Assembly: GCF_013266735.1 (NCBI RefSeq)
Contig: NZ_JABSNU010000016.1
Span: 37,818 to 101,817 of the forward strand
Origin: Pedobacter foliorum
Lineage (GTDB): Bacteria; Bacteroidota; Bacteroidia; Sphingobacteriales; Sphingobacteriaceae
DNA: 64,000 bases
Reading direction: 5' to 3'
Positions 36,028-44,814 of the stretch are shown here, in pieces (position 1 is the first letter of the stretch; every line of letters begins with the position of its first letter). The notes beneath the pieces are model-generated. The model did not search any database and was not told the origin of the DNA. It worked only from the letters and a program-made list of their open reading frames with translations. Made by a program: the position numbers and the translations under genes.

Positions 36028-37470
36028 ATGCTAAATAAGTACCAATCTGAATTCCAAAGCTGGATTGAAAAGGAAAAAAAAGCAATTCAATTAATCAATA
36101 TCGTTGGACAATTATGGTTCGACAAATCAATTGAACTGGTGCTATTTAGAAAGCCCTTATTTGATGTAAGTAGCAGCGAGATACTCTCCTACCATCAGTA
36201 CGCCAAGGAAGTAAGTGGTAAAGACATCAGCATTTATGAAACACTAGAATTAGCTACTACAATAGCAAACAGCAACCTCGCCCCTTCTCGCATTGACATA
36301 GGAAGATTAGCCAGCGAATGGCTTGATGACAACAACACTCCTATTCAGGACTTTATAATCAGTAAGCTAAGCAAACATATCGGCAAAGACAAGATTACCT
36401 TAACACCTAAAGATGTAGTGTTATTTGGTTTTGGTCGTATCGGTCGTATTGCGGCCCGAGAATTAGTTTTACAGGCCGGTAAAGGAGAACAACTACGATT
36501 GCGTGCAATTGTAACCAGAAGCAACGGCGATGAAGAACTTATTAAGAGAGCTGAGTTGTTGCGCACAGATTCTGTTCATGGCCCTTTTAATGGTACCATC
36601 ACCGAAGATTTTGAAAACCACGCACTAATTATAAACGGGCAAACCATTTATTTTATTGAAGCGGAACAGCCAGAAGATATTGATTATACAGTATATGGCA
36701 TTCAAGATGCCTTACTAATAGACAATACAGGAATGTTTAGGGAGCGGGAAGGCTTAAGCAAGCATTTACAGGCAAAAGGAATAACCAAGGTGCTATTAAC
36801 TGCTCCAGCCAAAGGCGATGTACTAAACATAGTAACCGGTGTAAATGACGCAGGCATTGACTTTAACAATGAGCGTATCCTTTCTAATGCATCTTGCACG
36901 ACAAATGCTATAGTTCCGGTATTGAAATTAATTGATGATGCCTTTGGTGTTGAAAAAGGACATATAGAAACTATACACTCTTATACAAACGACCAAAACC
37001 TTCTGGATAATTACCACAAGAAATACCGAAGAGGACGGGCTGCAGCATTGAACATGGTTATCACAGAAACAGGCGCGGATAGGGCAATCGCCAAAGTGCT
37101 CCCTCATTTAGGCGGCAAATTGACAGGAAATGCAGTGCGCGTTCCTACGCCAAATGTATCTTTGGCCATATTAAACTTGTCGCTTAACAAAGTATCATCC
37201 AAAGAAGAGATTAGCGAAATACTAAGGCAAGCATCTCTTTTTGGCGACTTATCCGAACAAGTCGAATATTCAATCTCCAATGAACTGGTAAGCACAGACC
37301 TGATTGGCAATAGTCATTCGGCCATTATAGATGGGCCAGCCACAATAATGGCCAAAGACAATAAATCGGTAGTAATATATGTATGGTACGACAATGAATA
37401 TGGCTACACCAGACAAGTTATCCGCCTCGCCAAAAAAGTTTCAGGCGTTGTTAGGCTAACCTATTACTAA
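36028..37470 (+). CDS. gap: Glyceraldehyde-3-phosphate dehydrogenase, long form
   Basis: 480 residues from the ATG at 36028. About 130 residues precede the normal GAPDH fold; the Rossmann motif GFGRIGRIA is at about 133, DNTGMF at about 240, and the catalytic Cys in SNASCTTNAI (about 290), His in HSYTNDQ (about 317). The C-terminal WYDNEYGYTRQV is diagnostic. After the second strand the sequence is VTRSNGDEE with no Asp in the usual NAD-selecting place, so NADP use is possible (inference). The last 4 bp overlap a convergent small gene. Confidence 0.93.
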   Translation: MLNKYQSEFQSWIEKEKKAIQLINIVGQLWFDKSIELVLFRKPLFDVSSSEILSYHQYAKEVSGKDISIYETLELATTIANSNLAPSRIDIGRLASEWLDDNNTPIQDFIISKLSKHIGKDKITLTPKDVVLFGFGRIGRIAARELVLQAGKGEQLRLRAIVTRSNGDEELIKRAELLRTDSVHGPFNGTITEDFENHALIINGQTIYFIEAEQPEDIDYTVYGIQDALLIDNTGMFREREGLSKHLQAKGITKVLLTAPAKGDVLNIVTGVNDAGIDFNNERILSNASCTTNAIVPVLKLIDDAFGVEKGHIETIHSYTNDQNLLDNYHKKYRRGRAAALNMVITETGADRAIAKVLPHLGGKLTGNAVRVPTPNVSLAILNLSLNKVSSKEEISEILRQASLFGDLSEQVEYSISNELVSTDLIGNSHSAIIDGPATIMAKDNKSVVIYVWYDNEYGYTRQVIRLAKKVSGVVRLTYY

Positions 37471-37733
37471 AAATCTATATCAATAAGACTACTTAATGGA
37501 ATATGAATCCCATTTTTTAACTGAAGGTAAGTATCTGTAACTGACCAAACTGTAGTATTAACCGTTTTTGGTCCTTCTGTAGTGTTAAACGTAATATCTG
37601 CTTTTGATTTAAATTCATTTCCCAATCGTTGTGCAGAGTTTAATTTATCCCTTAATTCTTCTGTGTGATTCTGATCGGCTGAAACGATTTTACTAATATC
37701 TATTGATTCTTTTTCTATTAATTCCCCTAACAT
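37467..37733 (-). CDS. Conserved-looking small protein of unknown function
   Basis: 88 residues. The N-terminal half is helical and charged; the C-terminal half looks like a beta barrel-type fold (ADITFNTTEGPKTVNTTVWS, then DTYLQLKNGIHIPLSSLIDI), reminiscent of small cytoplasmic proteins in this phylum, but I cannot name the family. ATG at 37733. Overlaps the 3' end of the GAPDH gene by 4 bp on the opposite strand. No partner gene. Confidence 0.7.
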   Translation of the reverse strand: MLGELIEKESIDISKIVSADQNHTEELRDKLNSAQRLGNEFKSKADITFNTTEGPKTVNTTVWSVTDTYLQLKNGIHIPLSSLIDIDF

Positions 37734-37887
37734 AGTATAATGGCTTATTCTTACTTAAATATGCATTTATTCTATTTAAATAACAATAGACCACGAAAAG
37801 AGTTATAAAAGAATCACATATTCCATCAGTTTTATTACAAAGTCATGATATGTTCTATATCTTTACTCATAGAACTAATTTAACAAA

Positions 37888-38820
37888 ATGAGATTGTACC
37901 TTTTAATATCACTTGGCTTTATATTGAGCTGTAGTTCTGTAAAAAAAACGGATGCACAAATTGGCAATCAACTACTTAAGGATGTAGAGGTATTATCTTC
38001 TGATGCTTATGAAGGAAGAAAAACAGGAACCAAAGGGGCTGAAATGGCGCGCACCTATATTGAATCTCGCTTTAAAGAAATCGGTATAAAAACTTTACCT
38101 TCTCTTGCGAACTATGAAATCCCTTTTACTTTTAAAGACAGCAAAGGAGTAACAATACAAGGCAAAAACCTAATTGCTTATGTTGAAGGAAAAACTGAAA
38201 ACGCTATAGTTATATCTGCCCATTACGACCATATTGGAATCATTAATAATGAAATTTATAATGGAGCTGACGACAATGCTTCGGGAGTAGCTGCTTTACT
38301 TAAAATTGCAGCTTACTATGCAAAGAACAAACCAGATCATACCTTAATTTTTGCAGCCTTTGATGCAGAAGAAATGGGGTTAAGAGGATCGCAAGCTTTT
38401 GTAGAAAACTCCCCTATCTCTATTGACAGAATCAAGCTAAACATTAATATGGACATGGTTAGTCACAATGACAAGGGAGAGCTTTATGCTTGTGGCACAT
38501 TCAAGTATCCTCAATTAAAGCCATATGTTTTCAGTGAGAATACCAAAATAAAGATCCGGTTAGGTCATGATGACCCTAAATTAGGCAGCAATGACTGGAC
38601 GAATCAAAGTGATCATTCAGCTTTCAACAAAAAAGACATTCCATTTATTTATTTTGGAGTGGAGGATCACAAAGATTACCATAAAGCTACTGATGAATTT
38701 AAAAACATCAATACTCCCTTTTTTATTAATGCAAGTGACGCTATTCTTGAAATAACGAAAAGGTTAGACAACAAGCTTTACTTAAAAGCTATAATAAAGG
38801 AGAAGAAAACAATTGATTAA
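37888..38820 (+). CDS. M28-family zinc aminopeptidase, lipoprotein
   Basis: 310 residues with a lipoprotein signal (lipobox ILSC, Cys15). The two-zinc site of M28 enzymes is complete: SAHYDHIG (His), NGADDNASG (bridging Asp), DAEEMGLRGS (catalytic Glu and zinc Glu), NMDMVS (Asp) and YHKATDE (His). It would release N-terminal amino acids from peptides in the periplasm or at the outer membrane. It ends 4 bp before the convergent S41 protease gene. Confidence 0.93.
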   Translation: MRLYLLISLGFILSCSSVKKTDAQIGNQLLKDVEVLSSDAYEGRKTGTKGAEMARTYIESRFKEIGIKTLPSLANYEIPFTFKDSKGVTIQGKNLIAYVEGKTENAIVISAHYDHIGIINNEIYNGADDNASGVAALLKIAAYYAKNKPDHTLIFAAFDAEEMGLRGSQAFVENSPISIDRIKLNINMDMVSHNDKGELYACGTFKYPQLKPYVFSENTKIKIRLGHDDPKLGSNDWTNQSDHSAFNKKDIPFIYFGVEDHKDYHKATDEFKNINTPFFINASDAILEITKRLDNKLYLKAIIKEKKTID

Positions 38821-38824
38821 TCTG

Positions 38825-40399
38825 TTATTTTCTATTCTCAATCATCCCTACAAACTCACCACCAGATCTGTTTCCAATTGCTTGTAAACGCGTTGAGGTA
38901 GATCTATTTGCAGTTGCAGATACTTTTGCCTGACCAGTAACCGTAACGTTGGGGGCTAAAAGATTAATGGCCACGGCGGTACAATCGTCTTTAGCATTAC
39001 CGAAGTCATACATCTTATCATCTGCTGCAAACTCATAACCTTTCATATTAGGAATCATTCCGGTATAATAACCACCTTCATCCTTAGAGTTTCTAGTTTC
39101 AAACATTGAAAGGTAAACGTCATATTTATTCTCCAATGTTATAGGGAAGAAACCAATCGGCTTTCCATAAGTGGTTTCTCCAACCAATTTTACAGTAATT
39201 ATTGGCTTAAGGCTATTTATTACCAACTCACTAGCAGAAGCTGTGTTTTTGGATACAATAAACACAACATTTTTTATTCCACTTAAATTACCCTTCTTTT
39301 GAAATGTAGTTGTATTACCACTTATAGTATAATCGTCATCAAAAAGCGTCCCTATCACTGCCCCTCCAGTACTAAGAAGTGGCTGATTCTTCAAAATTGT
39401 AGCCTTTTTATTCTGCATAGTTGAGTTATAGTGCTCTGTAAACATTACCCCCGAAGTTCCCGAAGGAGCTATAAGGTTAACCATATGCTCTGCTGTACTA
39501 ATATAACCACCACCATTATACCGTAAATCAACAATAAGGTCTGTTACTCCTTTAGTGGCAAAATCATTGAAAGCAGTAGTTAACACAGTTTCTGAATTCT
39601 CTTTATTTGAGAATCTTGCGTAAGCCAAATACCCTATTTTTTTATCACCGGCTGTAAAAACAGTAGTTTTATATATAGGATTACTCTTATAAACCATCTT
39701 ATTAAGAGTTTTGGTAGTACTTACTCCAGCTTTTAACAATTTAAGGGTCACAGATGCCCCTTCAAGTGCATTTTCAACCTGAATTACATCCGAAGAAAAA
39801 TTTGTTCCATATTTAACACCATTCACCTCTTGAACTTGATCACCCCTGGCAATACCGGCTTCCGCAGCTGGCGAATTCGGGTAAACAGCCGTCACGTAAA
39901 TTGAATAATCAGAATCACTATTACCAAAATATCCAAACCTCAACCCCACATCATTCCCATTCCCATCCAGATCAACCGATAGTGTGGTATTTGGAATACT
40001 TGCAGTAGGATTCTTGTCTGCCTGATCAAAAATATAAGAGTATTTAGGGTAAGGTTTATCAGTTAAATAATCCTGAGAATTTGAAGATTTAACCAGATTA
40101 TACAAGTTCGTTTCGTACTTAACTAAATCCGTTCCACTAGTTGTACTATATTGCCTTGGATTAAACGCATCATAAGTAGGCAAAGCTGTATTCCAAAAAT
40201 AAATTTCCTTAGCATACAGGAATAAAGAATCATTAGTTAAATCTGTCCTGTTAGTAGTTGGAGTTTGTTTGGTATTTTCCTTAACCTCAGGTTCAGGTTG
40301 TGGCTCCGGGTTAGTTTTGTTCTTCTTACAAGCGCCAAACAAAACGCTCATTACCAACACCGAACCAATTACATATCTTTTTAAGAGGCTATTTTTCAT
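38825..40399 (-). CDS. S41-family C-terminal processing protease, lipoprotein
   Basis: 524 residues from the ATG at 40399, with lipobox FGAC (Cys24) and a Pro/Glu-rich linker. An N-terminal helical region (about 50-110) is followed by a PDZ domain (about 155-235, VYPNSPAAEAGIARGDQVQEVNG; first ten and last five residues are the key parts) and the peptidase core with DLRYNGGGYISTAE, the nucleophile Ser in NTASASELV and the general-base Lys in TYGKPIGF. It is the last gene of a possible operon beginning with the LolD-type ATPase; the gap from the HAD gene is 47 bp. Confidence 0.92.
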   Translation of the reverse strand: MKNSLLKRYVIGSVLVMSVLFGACKKNKTNPEPQPEPEVKENTKQTPTTNRTDLTNDSLFLYAKEIYFWNTALPTYDAFNPRQYSTTSGTDLVKYETNLYNLVKSSNSQDYLTDKPYPKYSYIFDQADKNPTASIPNTTLSVDLDGNGNDVGLRFGYFGNSDSDYSIYVTAVYPNSPAAEAGIARGDQVQEVNGVKYGTNFSSDVIQVENALEGASVTLKLLKAGVSTTKTLNKMVYKSNPIYKTTVFTAGDKKIGYLAYARFSNKENSETVLTTAFNDFATKGVTDLIVDLRYNGGGYISTAEHMVNLIAPSGTSGVMFTEHYNSTMQNKKATILKNQPLLSTGGAVIGTLFDDDYTISGNTTTFQKKGNLSGIKNVVFIVSKNTASASELVINSLKPIITVKLVGETTYGKPIGFFPITLENKYDVYLSMFETRNSKDEGGYYTGMIPNMKGYEFAADDKMYDFGNAKDDCTAVAINLLAPNVTVTGQAKVSATANRSTSTRLQAIGNRSGGEFVGMIENRK

Positions 40400-40446
40400 C
40401 AATATAGTTTTAGGCACCAACACCCGGTCCGGAGGTATAAACGGAA

Positions 40447-41061
40447 TTAAGTTAACAATAGTTTATCAACATTCAAATATTCTATCCCTGCATTTGCTGC
40501 ACATTCCTCATCTGATTTCACTTTACCTATCAATAACAGATCTTCCTTTTTTAGGTCATGCTTTTCCAAAACCTCCTGAATCCCATCAACAGCAGGCTTA
40601 GGAGCTGTTTCGGCAGCAAAATAAACAGTAAGGCAGCTTTCTAATCCATGCCATTCCATCTGCTTAATCTTATTAAGCTGCATGATAGGATCCCCATTGG
40701 TAAATATAAATATCTGCTTACGTTCAACAGTTATCTCCTGCAAAAAGTTTAACATTTCGTTAAACATCAATAACTTTAATGGCAAGCGTGCACTAAGAAA
40801 AAGTAAATCAAAATTCACTTTATACTTTAACGGTATGTTAAACTGTTCAGCAGTTTTTTCAAAAATACCTTCACTACCGCTTGAGGCGTAAGTAAGCTGC
40901 ATGCTTTTAACAATCTCCTCAGCACTTATTTGTTCGGCATACTCAATAAATTGGGCAAATAAATAGTAAACCTGCAATAAATAGTCCTTTTGCGGATACA
41001 GAACGTCGTCAATCTCAAAAACAAAGGCTTTCTTATCTTTTATATACTGTTCAAATGCCAT
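40447..41061 (-). CDS. HAD-superfamily protein with degenerate active site
   Basis: 204 residues with the fold of subfamily I HAD phosphatases: cap of helices (about 25-95), IFTNGDP (motif II Thr) and KPAVDG (motif III Lys). However, motif I reads FEIDDVLYP, with Glu16 (codon GAG) where the phospho-accepting Asp belongs, and motif IV reads IGKVKSDEECAANAG, with Lys for the metal-binding Asp of GDS. Catalysis as a normal phosphatase is therefore doubtful. The start codon overlaps the stop of the upstream pre-ATP-grasp gene (TAATG), so the two are translationally coupled. Confidence 0.85.
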   Translation of the reverse strand: MAFEQYIKDKKAFVFEIDDVLYPQKDYLLQVYYLFAQFIEYAEQISAEEIVKSMQLTYASSGSEGIFEKTAEQFNIPLKYKVNFDLLFLSARLPLKLLMFNEMLNFLQEITVERKQIFIFTNGDPIMQLNKIKQMEWHGLESCLTVYFAAETAPKPAVDGIQEVLEKHDLKKEDLLLIGKVKSDEECAANAGIEYLNVDKLLLT

Positions 41062-41390
41062 TAAATATTTGTTAAATGGATAATTTGGTCATTTTCGGGC
41101 ATTAACACCTGAATATTAAATTCCTCAAAAAGCACTTTAGACTTTGCGATATCGGCTATCTCAAATTCATGTAGAGGCAAAACCGCATCTACACCTTCAT
41201 TAAGACAATGATTTAGCAAATTGTGAGCTATAATCTCATCATTTCTCTCTCCTAGAGAAATGAAATAATATCTAGCTGAAGGAATAGAAGGCATATCGCC
41301 GTAATCAGCCAGTACAATATTATCATCTGCAAAAGTTTTAACCAGTTTTAGCGACTGAGCAGACTTCCCCCCTGTTATTAGTATTTTCAA
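41061..41390 (-). CDS. Stand-alone pre-ATP-grasp-like domain protein
   Basis: 109 residues starting at a TTG (41390) 3 bp after the ABC ATPase stop. ILITGGKSAQSLKLVKTF and DAVLPLHEFEIADIAKSKVLF match the Rossmann-like N-terminal domain that precedes ATP-grasp folds in carbamoyl-phosphate-synthase-like enzymes. The frame stops after this domain, and I find no ATP-grasp part in the next frame; the following gene encodes a HAD protein. It may be a remnant or a domain working in trans. Confidence 0.65.
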   Translation of the reverse strand: MKILITGGKSAQSLKLVKTFADDNIVLADYGDMPSIPSARYYFISLGERNDEIIAHNLLNHCLNEGVDAVLPLHEFEIADIAKSKVLFEEFNIQVLMPENDQIIHLTNI

Positions 41391-41393
41391 AAC

Positions 41394-42044
41394 TTAAATT
41401 ATTAAACCGTCTTTCATAGTAACTACCCTATCACTAATTTTTGCTAATCCTTCATTATGTGTAACGATAACAAATGTCTGTTTAAAATTATCTCTTAGGG
41501 TAATAAAAAATTGATGTAATGCACTCGCATTTGCTGAATCAAGATTGCCGGAAGGCTCATCAGCAAGAATAATTGCAGGGTTATTTATTAACGCCCTGGC
41601 CACTGCAATACGCTGTTGCTCGCCTCCTGATAGCTCAGTTGGCTTATGATCTGCCCTATCCTTTAAACCTAAAAGATCTAAAAGCTCTGTTGCCCTTGAT
41701 GTTGCTTGCTTTGTTGGCACTTTAGCTATAAATGCAGGTATGCAAATATTCTCTAAAGCAGTAAACTCAGGTAAAAGATGATGAAACTGGAAAACGAAGC
41801 CTATATTTTTATTTCTAAAAACACTTAACAATTCGCCAGATAGTTTATTGACTTTAGATCCGTTAAGTTCCACAGTACCCTCATCAGGTTTATCTAATGT
41901 ACCTAATATATGAAGCAAAGTACTTTTACCAGCACCTGAAGCACCTATAATACTTACAATCTCACCTTTTTGAACCTCAAAATCTACCCCTTTTAAAATG
42001 GGTAAGTTCCCATACGCTTTTTTTATCCCTGTGGCTTTTAGCAT
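41394..42044 (-). CDS. lolD: LolD-type ABC transporter ATP-binding protein
   Basis: 216 residues from the ATG at 42044. Walker A GASGAGKST (about 36-44), Q-loop FQFHHLLPEFTALEN, signature LSGGEQQRIAVARAL, Walker B IILADEPSG and the switch His in VTHNEG. FQFHHLLPEFTALEN is typical of LolD, the ATPase of lipoprotein release, and of the related FtsE/MacB group; no permease gene is adjacent, so the partner is not shown. The upstream frame extension is ignored. The promoter box TAAGTTTG ends 5 nt before the ATG. Confidence 0.85.
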   Translation of the reverse strand: MLKATGIKKAYGNLPILKGVDFEVQKGEIVSIIGASGAGKSTLLHILGTLDKPDEGTVELNGSKVNKLSGELLSVFRNKNIGFVFQFHHLLPEFTALENICIPAFIAKVPTKQATSRATELLDLLGLKDRADHKPTELSGGEQQRIAVARALINNPAIILADEPSGNLDSANASALHQFFITLRDNFKQTFVIVTHNEGLAKISDRVVTMKDGLII

Positions 42045-42049
42045 AAATG

Positions 42050-42057
42050 CAAACTTA
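42050..42057 (-). promoter_or_regulatory. TAnnTTTG -7 box abutting the lolD start codon
   Basis: On the minus strand TAAGTTTG is separated from ATG by CATTT only. The transcript would begin at or next to the start codon. Confidence 0.6.
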
Positions 42058-42261
42058 CAAAAACATAACACAAGGTTAAACAAATATACAATAACAAATA
42101 ATACCAACTTTTTCTTGCAAGTTCAGATTTAACAATTAACTTTGAAACACAAAGTACTTTTAATACAAGCAACCAAAATGAATAATTAAGAAGATGTAAG
42201 GTCTTTATTTTTTTACTCAATCACTTTGAAACGCAAAGAACTTTTAAAAAAACATCAATCA

Positions 42262-42570
42262 ATGGAAACAACGTCAATTAATCAAATTACGATAATCGGT
42301 AAAGTATGCACCAAGTATTCATTTATTATCGGATCAACACTATTCCTATCCTATTGGATAACAAGCTTTAGCCCTTTAATTACAATTGGGTTAGTATATA
42401 TTACCCTCGCTCTGCTTATCAACTCCATTGTCTTTCTTAGTCTACTGACTATGGCAATCCTTTACTCCCAGCATTTTCTTCAACTCTTAAAGACTGCCGG
42501 CATCATGTTGTTTAATCTTCCCGTAGCTTTTGGGTATTTTCTAATACTTACAGAATCACCACTTACCTAA
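42262..42570 (+). CDS. Small integral membrane protein of unknown function
   Basis: 102 residues from the ATG at 42262. Three hydrophobic segments are apparent (about 18-40, 45-65 and 75-98). I do not recognise the family. The gene lies 29 bp before the ferritin-like gene on the same strand and is probably co-transcribed with it. An upstream extension of the frame lacks support. Confidence 0.6.
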   Translation: METTSINQITIIGKVCTKYSFIIGSTLFLSYWITSFSPLITIGLVYITLALLINSIVFLSLLTMAILYSQHFLQLLKTAGIMLFNLPVAFGYFLILTESPLT

Positions 42571-42599
42571 CAATAATTTACAACCTTAAAACCTAAGTT

Positions 42600-43355
42600 A
42601 TGCACGACTCACTGTATTGGACAAACTACTTTGACCACAACCTTAAAAACCAAAGAATCGATTGGAGCATTAGCCCTAATTTAACTCAGTTAGAAAGAAA
42701 TAACATATTAAAATCATTACAAGCCTGGCAACTGGGAGAGACATCGGAAGGGATAAATTTGGTAAATGCAGCTACTAAACATGCAAAGAAATTAAACGAC
42801 CTACTTTATGTAGATGCCATCAAACTGTTTATAAAGGAGGAGCAGAAACATGGCAATAATTTGGGGCGTTATATTGATCTTATTGGTGAACAAAGAATAA
42901 AAAAAGACTGGGGAGATAGTCTATTTAGAAAAATTAGGGGCTTAAATACCCATATGGAGTTTTGGACTATAGCTGTAATTACTGTAGAAAGCACGGCTCA
43001 AATATTTTATCAATGCCTAAAGGATGCGACCAAATGCAAACTTCTTCAGCAAATATGCACGGATATTCTAATTGATGAAGCAGCTCATATCACTTTTCAA
43101 ATTGAGAGATTGAGCTTAATATATAGTGATAAGGGACCTTTAATGAGAACTATCACCTATTATTTCTATACAGCTTTCTATTTCTCGACAGCGATGGTGG
43201 TTTGGCTCGCTCACAGAAAATTATTTAATGCAGGCCAGGTGCACTTTAGCAATTATTGGCTCAAGATGAAACTAAAGTTTAAAAAGACTATTAAAAAACT
43301 TAAACCTGAAAGCGAAAATATAAACATTGAAAATACCTTTAGCCATTTGCTATAA
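42600..43355 (+). CDS. Ferritin-like diiron-domain protein
   Basis: 251 residues, helical. Two E-x-x-H metal motifs of a ferritin-like four-helix bundle are present: FIKEEQKHG (about 82) and LIDEAAHITF (about 160), with a further Glu in VESTAQ between them. A hydrophobic stretch near 190-205 follows the bundle. It may be an oxygenase or an iron-binding protein related to rubrerythrin-like families; no activity can be assigned. It follows the small membrane-protein gene by 29 bp; the sucC promoter overlaps its 3' end. Confidence 0.75.
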   Translation: MHDSLYWTNYFDHNLKNQRIDWSISPNLTQLERNNILKSLQAWQLGETSEGINLVNAATKHAKKLNDLLYVDAIKLFIKEEQKHGNNLGRYIDLIGEQRIKKDWGDSLFRKIRGLNTHMEFWTIAVITVESTAQIFYQCLKDATKCKLLQQICTDILIDEAAHITFQIERLSLIYSDKGPLMRTITYYFYTAFYFSTAMVVWLAHRKLFNAGQVHFSNYWLKMKLKFKKTIKKLKPESENINIENTFSHLL

Positions 43356-43377
43356 AGCTTTTGAAATTGTAGATTTG
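43346..43377 (+). promoter_or_regulatory. Complete -33/-7 promoter of sucC
   Basis: TTTG (43346-43349), 20 bp, TAGATTTG (43370-43377): both consensus boxes at the expected distance. The -33 box lies inside the last codons of the ferritin-like gene, and the ATG follows 18 bp after the -7 box. Confidence 0.75.
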
Positions 43378-43395
43378 GACAAATTTTTTCAGCAA

Positions 43396-44586
43396 ATGAA
43401 TATCCACGAATATCAAGGTAAAGAAATACTTAAAAGTTTTGGTGTTGCCGTACAAGAAGGCATAGTTGCCGACACGGTTGAGCAGGCTGTAGAAGCTGCT
43501 AAAAAAATGAAAACCGACTATAACTCTGACTGGGTTGTAATTAAGGCTCAGATTCACGCAGGTGGAAGAGGTAAAGGTGGTGGTGTTAAACTAGCCAAAA
43601 ACCTTGATGAGGTTAAAGAAAGAGCTACCGCTATTTTAGGCATGCAATTAGTAACCCCACAAACAGGCCCTGAGGGTAAAAAGGTTAATAAAATTCTTGT
43701 TGCACAAGATGTTTACTATCCTGGAGCTTCTGAAACTAAAGAGTTTTATGTGAGTGTTCTTTTAAACCGTGCAAACGGAAGAAACATCATTATGTATTCT
43801 ACCGAAGGTGGAATGGATATCGAAGAAGTTGCTGAGCATACACCACACTTAATCTTCAAAGAAGAAATTGATCCTAAAGTTGGTTTACAAGGATTCCAAG
43901 CTCGTAAAATAGCTTTCAATCTTGGCTTAAGCGGTCAGGCCTTCAAAGAGATGGTAAAATTCGTTTCTGCACTTTACAAAGCTTACGACAGTACTGATTC
44001 TGCAATGTTTGAGATCAATCCTGTTCTTAAAACATCTGACGATAAAATCATTGCTGTTGATGCTAAGGTAGATCTAGATGAGAATGCGTTATTCCGTCAT
44101 CCTGATTACGCTGCAATGCGTGATAAATTAGAAGAAGATCCTACTGATGTTGAAGCAAGCGAATCAAACCTTAACTATGTTAAACTTGACGGAAACGTAG
44201 GTTGTATGGTTAACGGAGCTGGTTTAGCAATGGCAACTATGGATATTATCAAAATTGCAGGTGGAGAACCAGCTAACTTCTTAGACGTTGGTGGAACTGC
44301 AAATGCACAAACAGTTAAAGCTGGTTTTAACATTATCCTTAAGGATCCTAATGTAAAAGCAATTTTAATTAACATTTTTGGTGGTATTGTACGTTGTGAC
44401 CGTGTTGCTCAAGGTGTTATTGATGCTTACAAAGAAATTGGAGATGTTCCAGTTCCTATCATTTGCCGCCTTCAAGGTACAAACGCTGTTGAAGCTAAGA
44501 AATTGATAGATGACTCAGGATTGAAAGTTTTCTCTGCTATCGCATTAAAAGATGCAGCTGACTTAGTTACTAAAGTATTAGCGTAA
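43396..44586 (+). CDS. sucC: Succinate-CoA ligase, ADP-forming, beta subunit
   Basis: 396 residues from ATG 43396, where the family start MNIHEYQGKEILKSFGV lies; the frame runs further upstream without homology. An ATP-grasp domain (about 5-235) includes KAQIHAGGRGKGGGVKLA and EINPVL, and the C-terminal domain has NGAGLAMATMDII and GGTANAQTVK and NIFGGIVRCDRVA. The enzyme makes ATP or GTP from succinyl-CoA in the TCA cycle with SucD. No sucD gene is in the window, so the two subunit genes are separated, as in several Bacteroidota. Confidence 0.96.
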   Translation: MNIHEYQGKEILKSFGVAVQEGIVADTVEQAVEAAKKMKTDYNSDWVVIKAQIHAGGRGKGGGVKLAKNLDEVKERATAILGMQLVTPQTGPEGKKVNKILVAQDVYYPGASETKEFYVSVLLNRANGRNIIMYSTEGGMDIEEVAEHTPHLIFKEEIDPKVGLQGFQARKIAFNLGLSGQAFKEMVKFVSALYKAYDSTDSAMFEINPVLKTSDDKIIAVDAKVDLDENALFRHPDYAAMRDKLEEDPTDVEASESNLNYVKLDGNVGCMVNGAGLAMATMDIIKIAGGEPANFLDVGGTANAQTVKAGFNIILKDPNVKAILINIFGGIVRCDRVAQGVIDAYKEIGDVPVPIICRLQGTNAVEAKKLIDDSGLKVFSAIALKDAADLVTKVLA

Positions 44587-44622
44587 ACTACAGCTATTCA
44601 AAATAAATCTTTATTAAAGATT

Positions 44623-44655
44623 AAAGCCAATTGTTAACTCAATTGGCTTTTTTTT
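44623..44655 (+). terminator. Terminator of sucC
   Basis: Perfect 11-bp stem AAAGCCAATTG/CAATTGGCTTT with loop TTAACT and a following T-run. Confidence 0.9.
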
Positions 44656-44733
44656 ATTTACAAAAAAATTAAACAGAGCTCATTTCTGTTTAAAAACACA
44701 CAAAACAAATTAAATATCACTTTTAAAATAAGA

Positions 44734-44765
44734 AGAGGCATACAACCATCCAGTTGTATGCCTCT
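44734..44765. repeat. Strong isolated stem-loop between sucC and asnS
   Basis: Perfect 13-bp inverted repeat AGAGGCATACAAC/GTTGTATGCCTCT with loop CATCCA. There is no T-run on either side, so it is not a normal intrinsic terminator. Purpose unknown. Confidence 0.75.
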
Positions 44766-44814
44766 CTAACCAAATATAAATTAAACGAGCATTACAAATA
44801 TAGAGTTTTAAATT

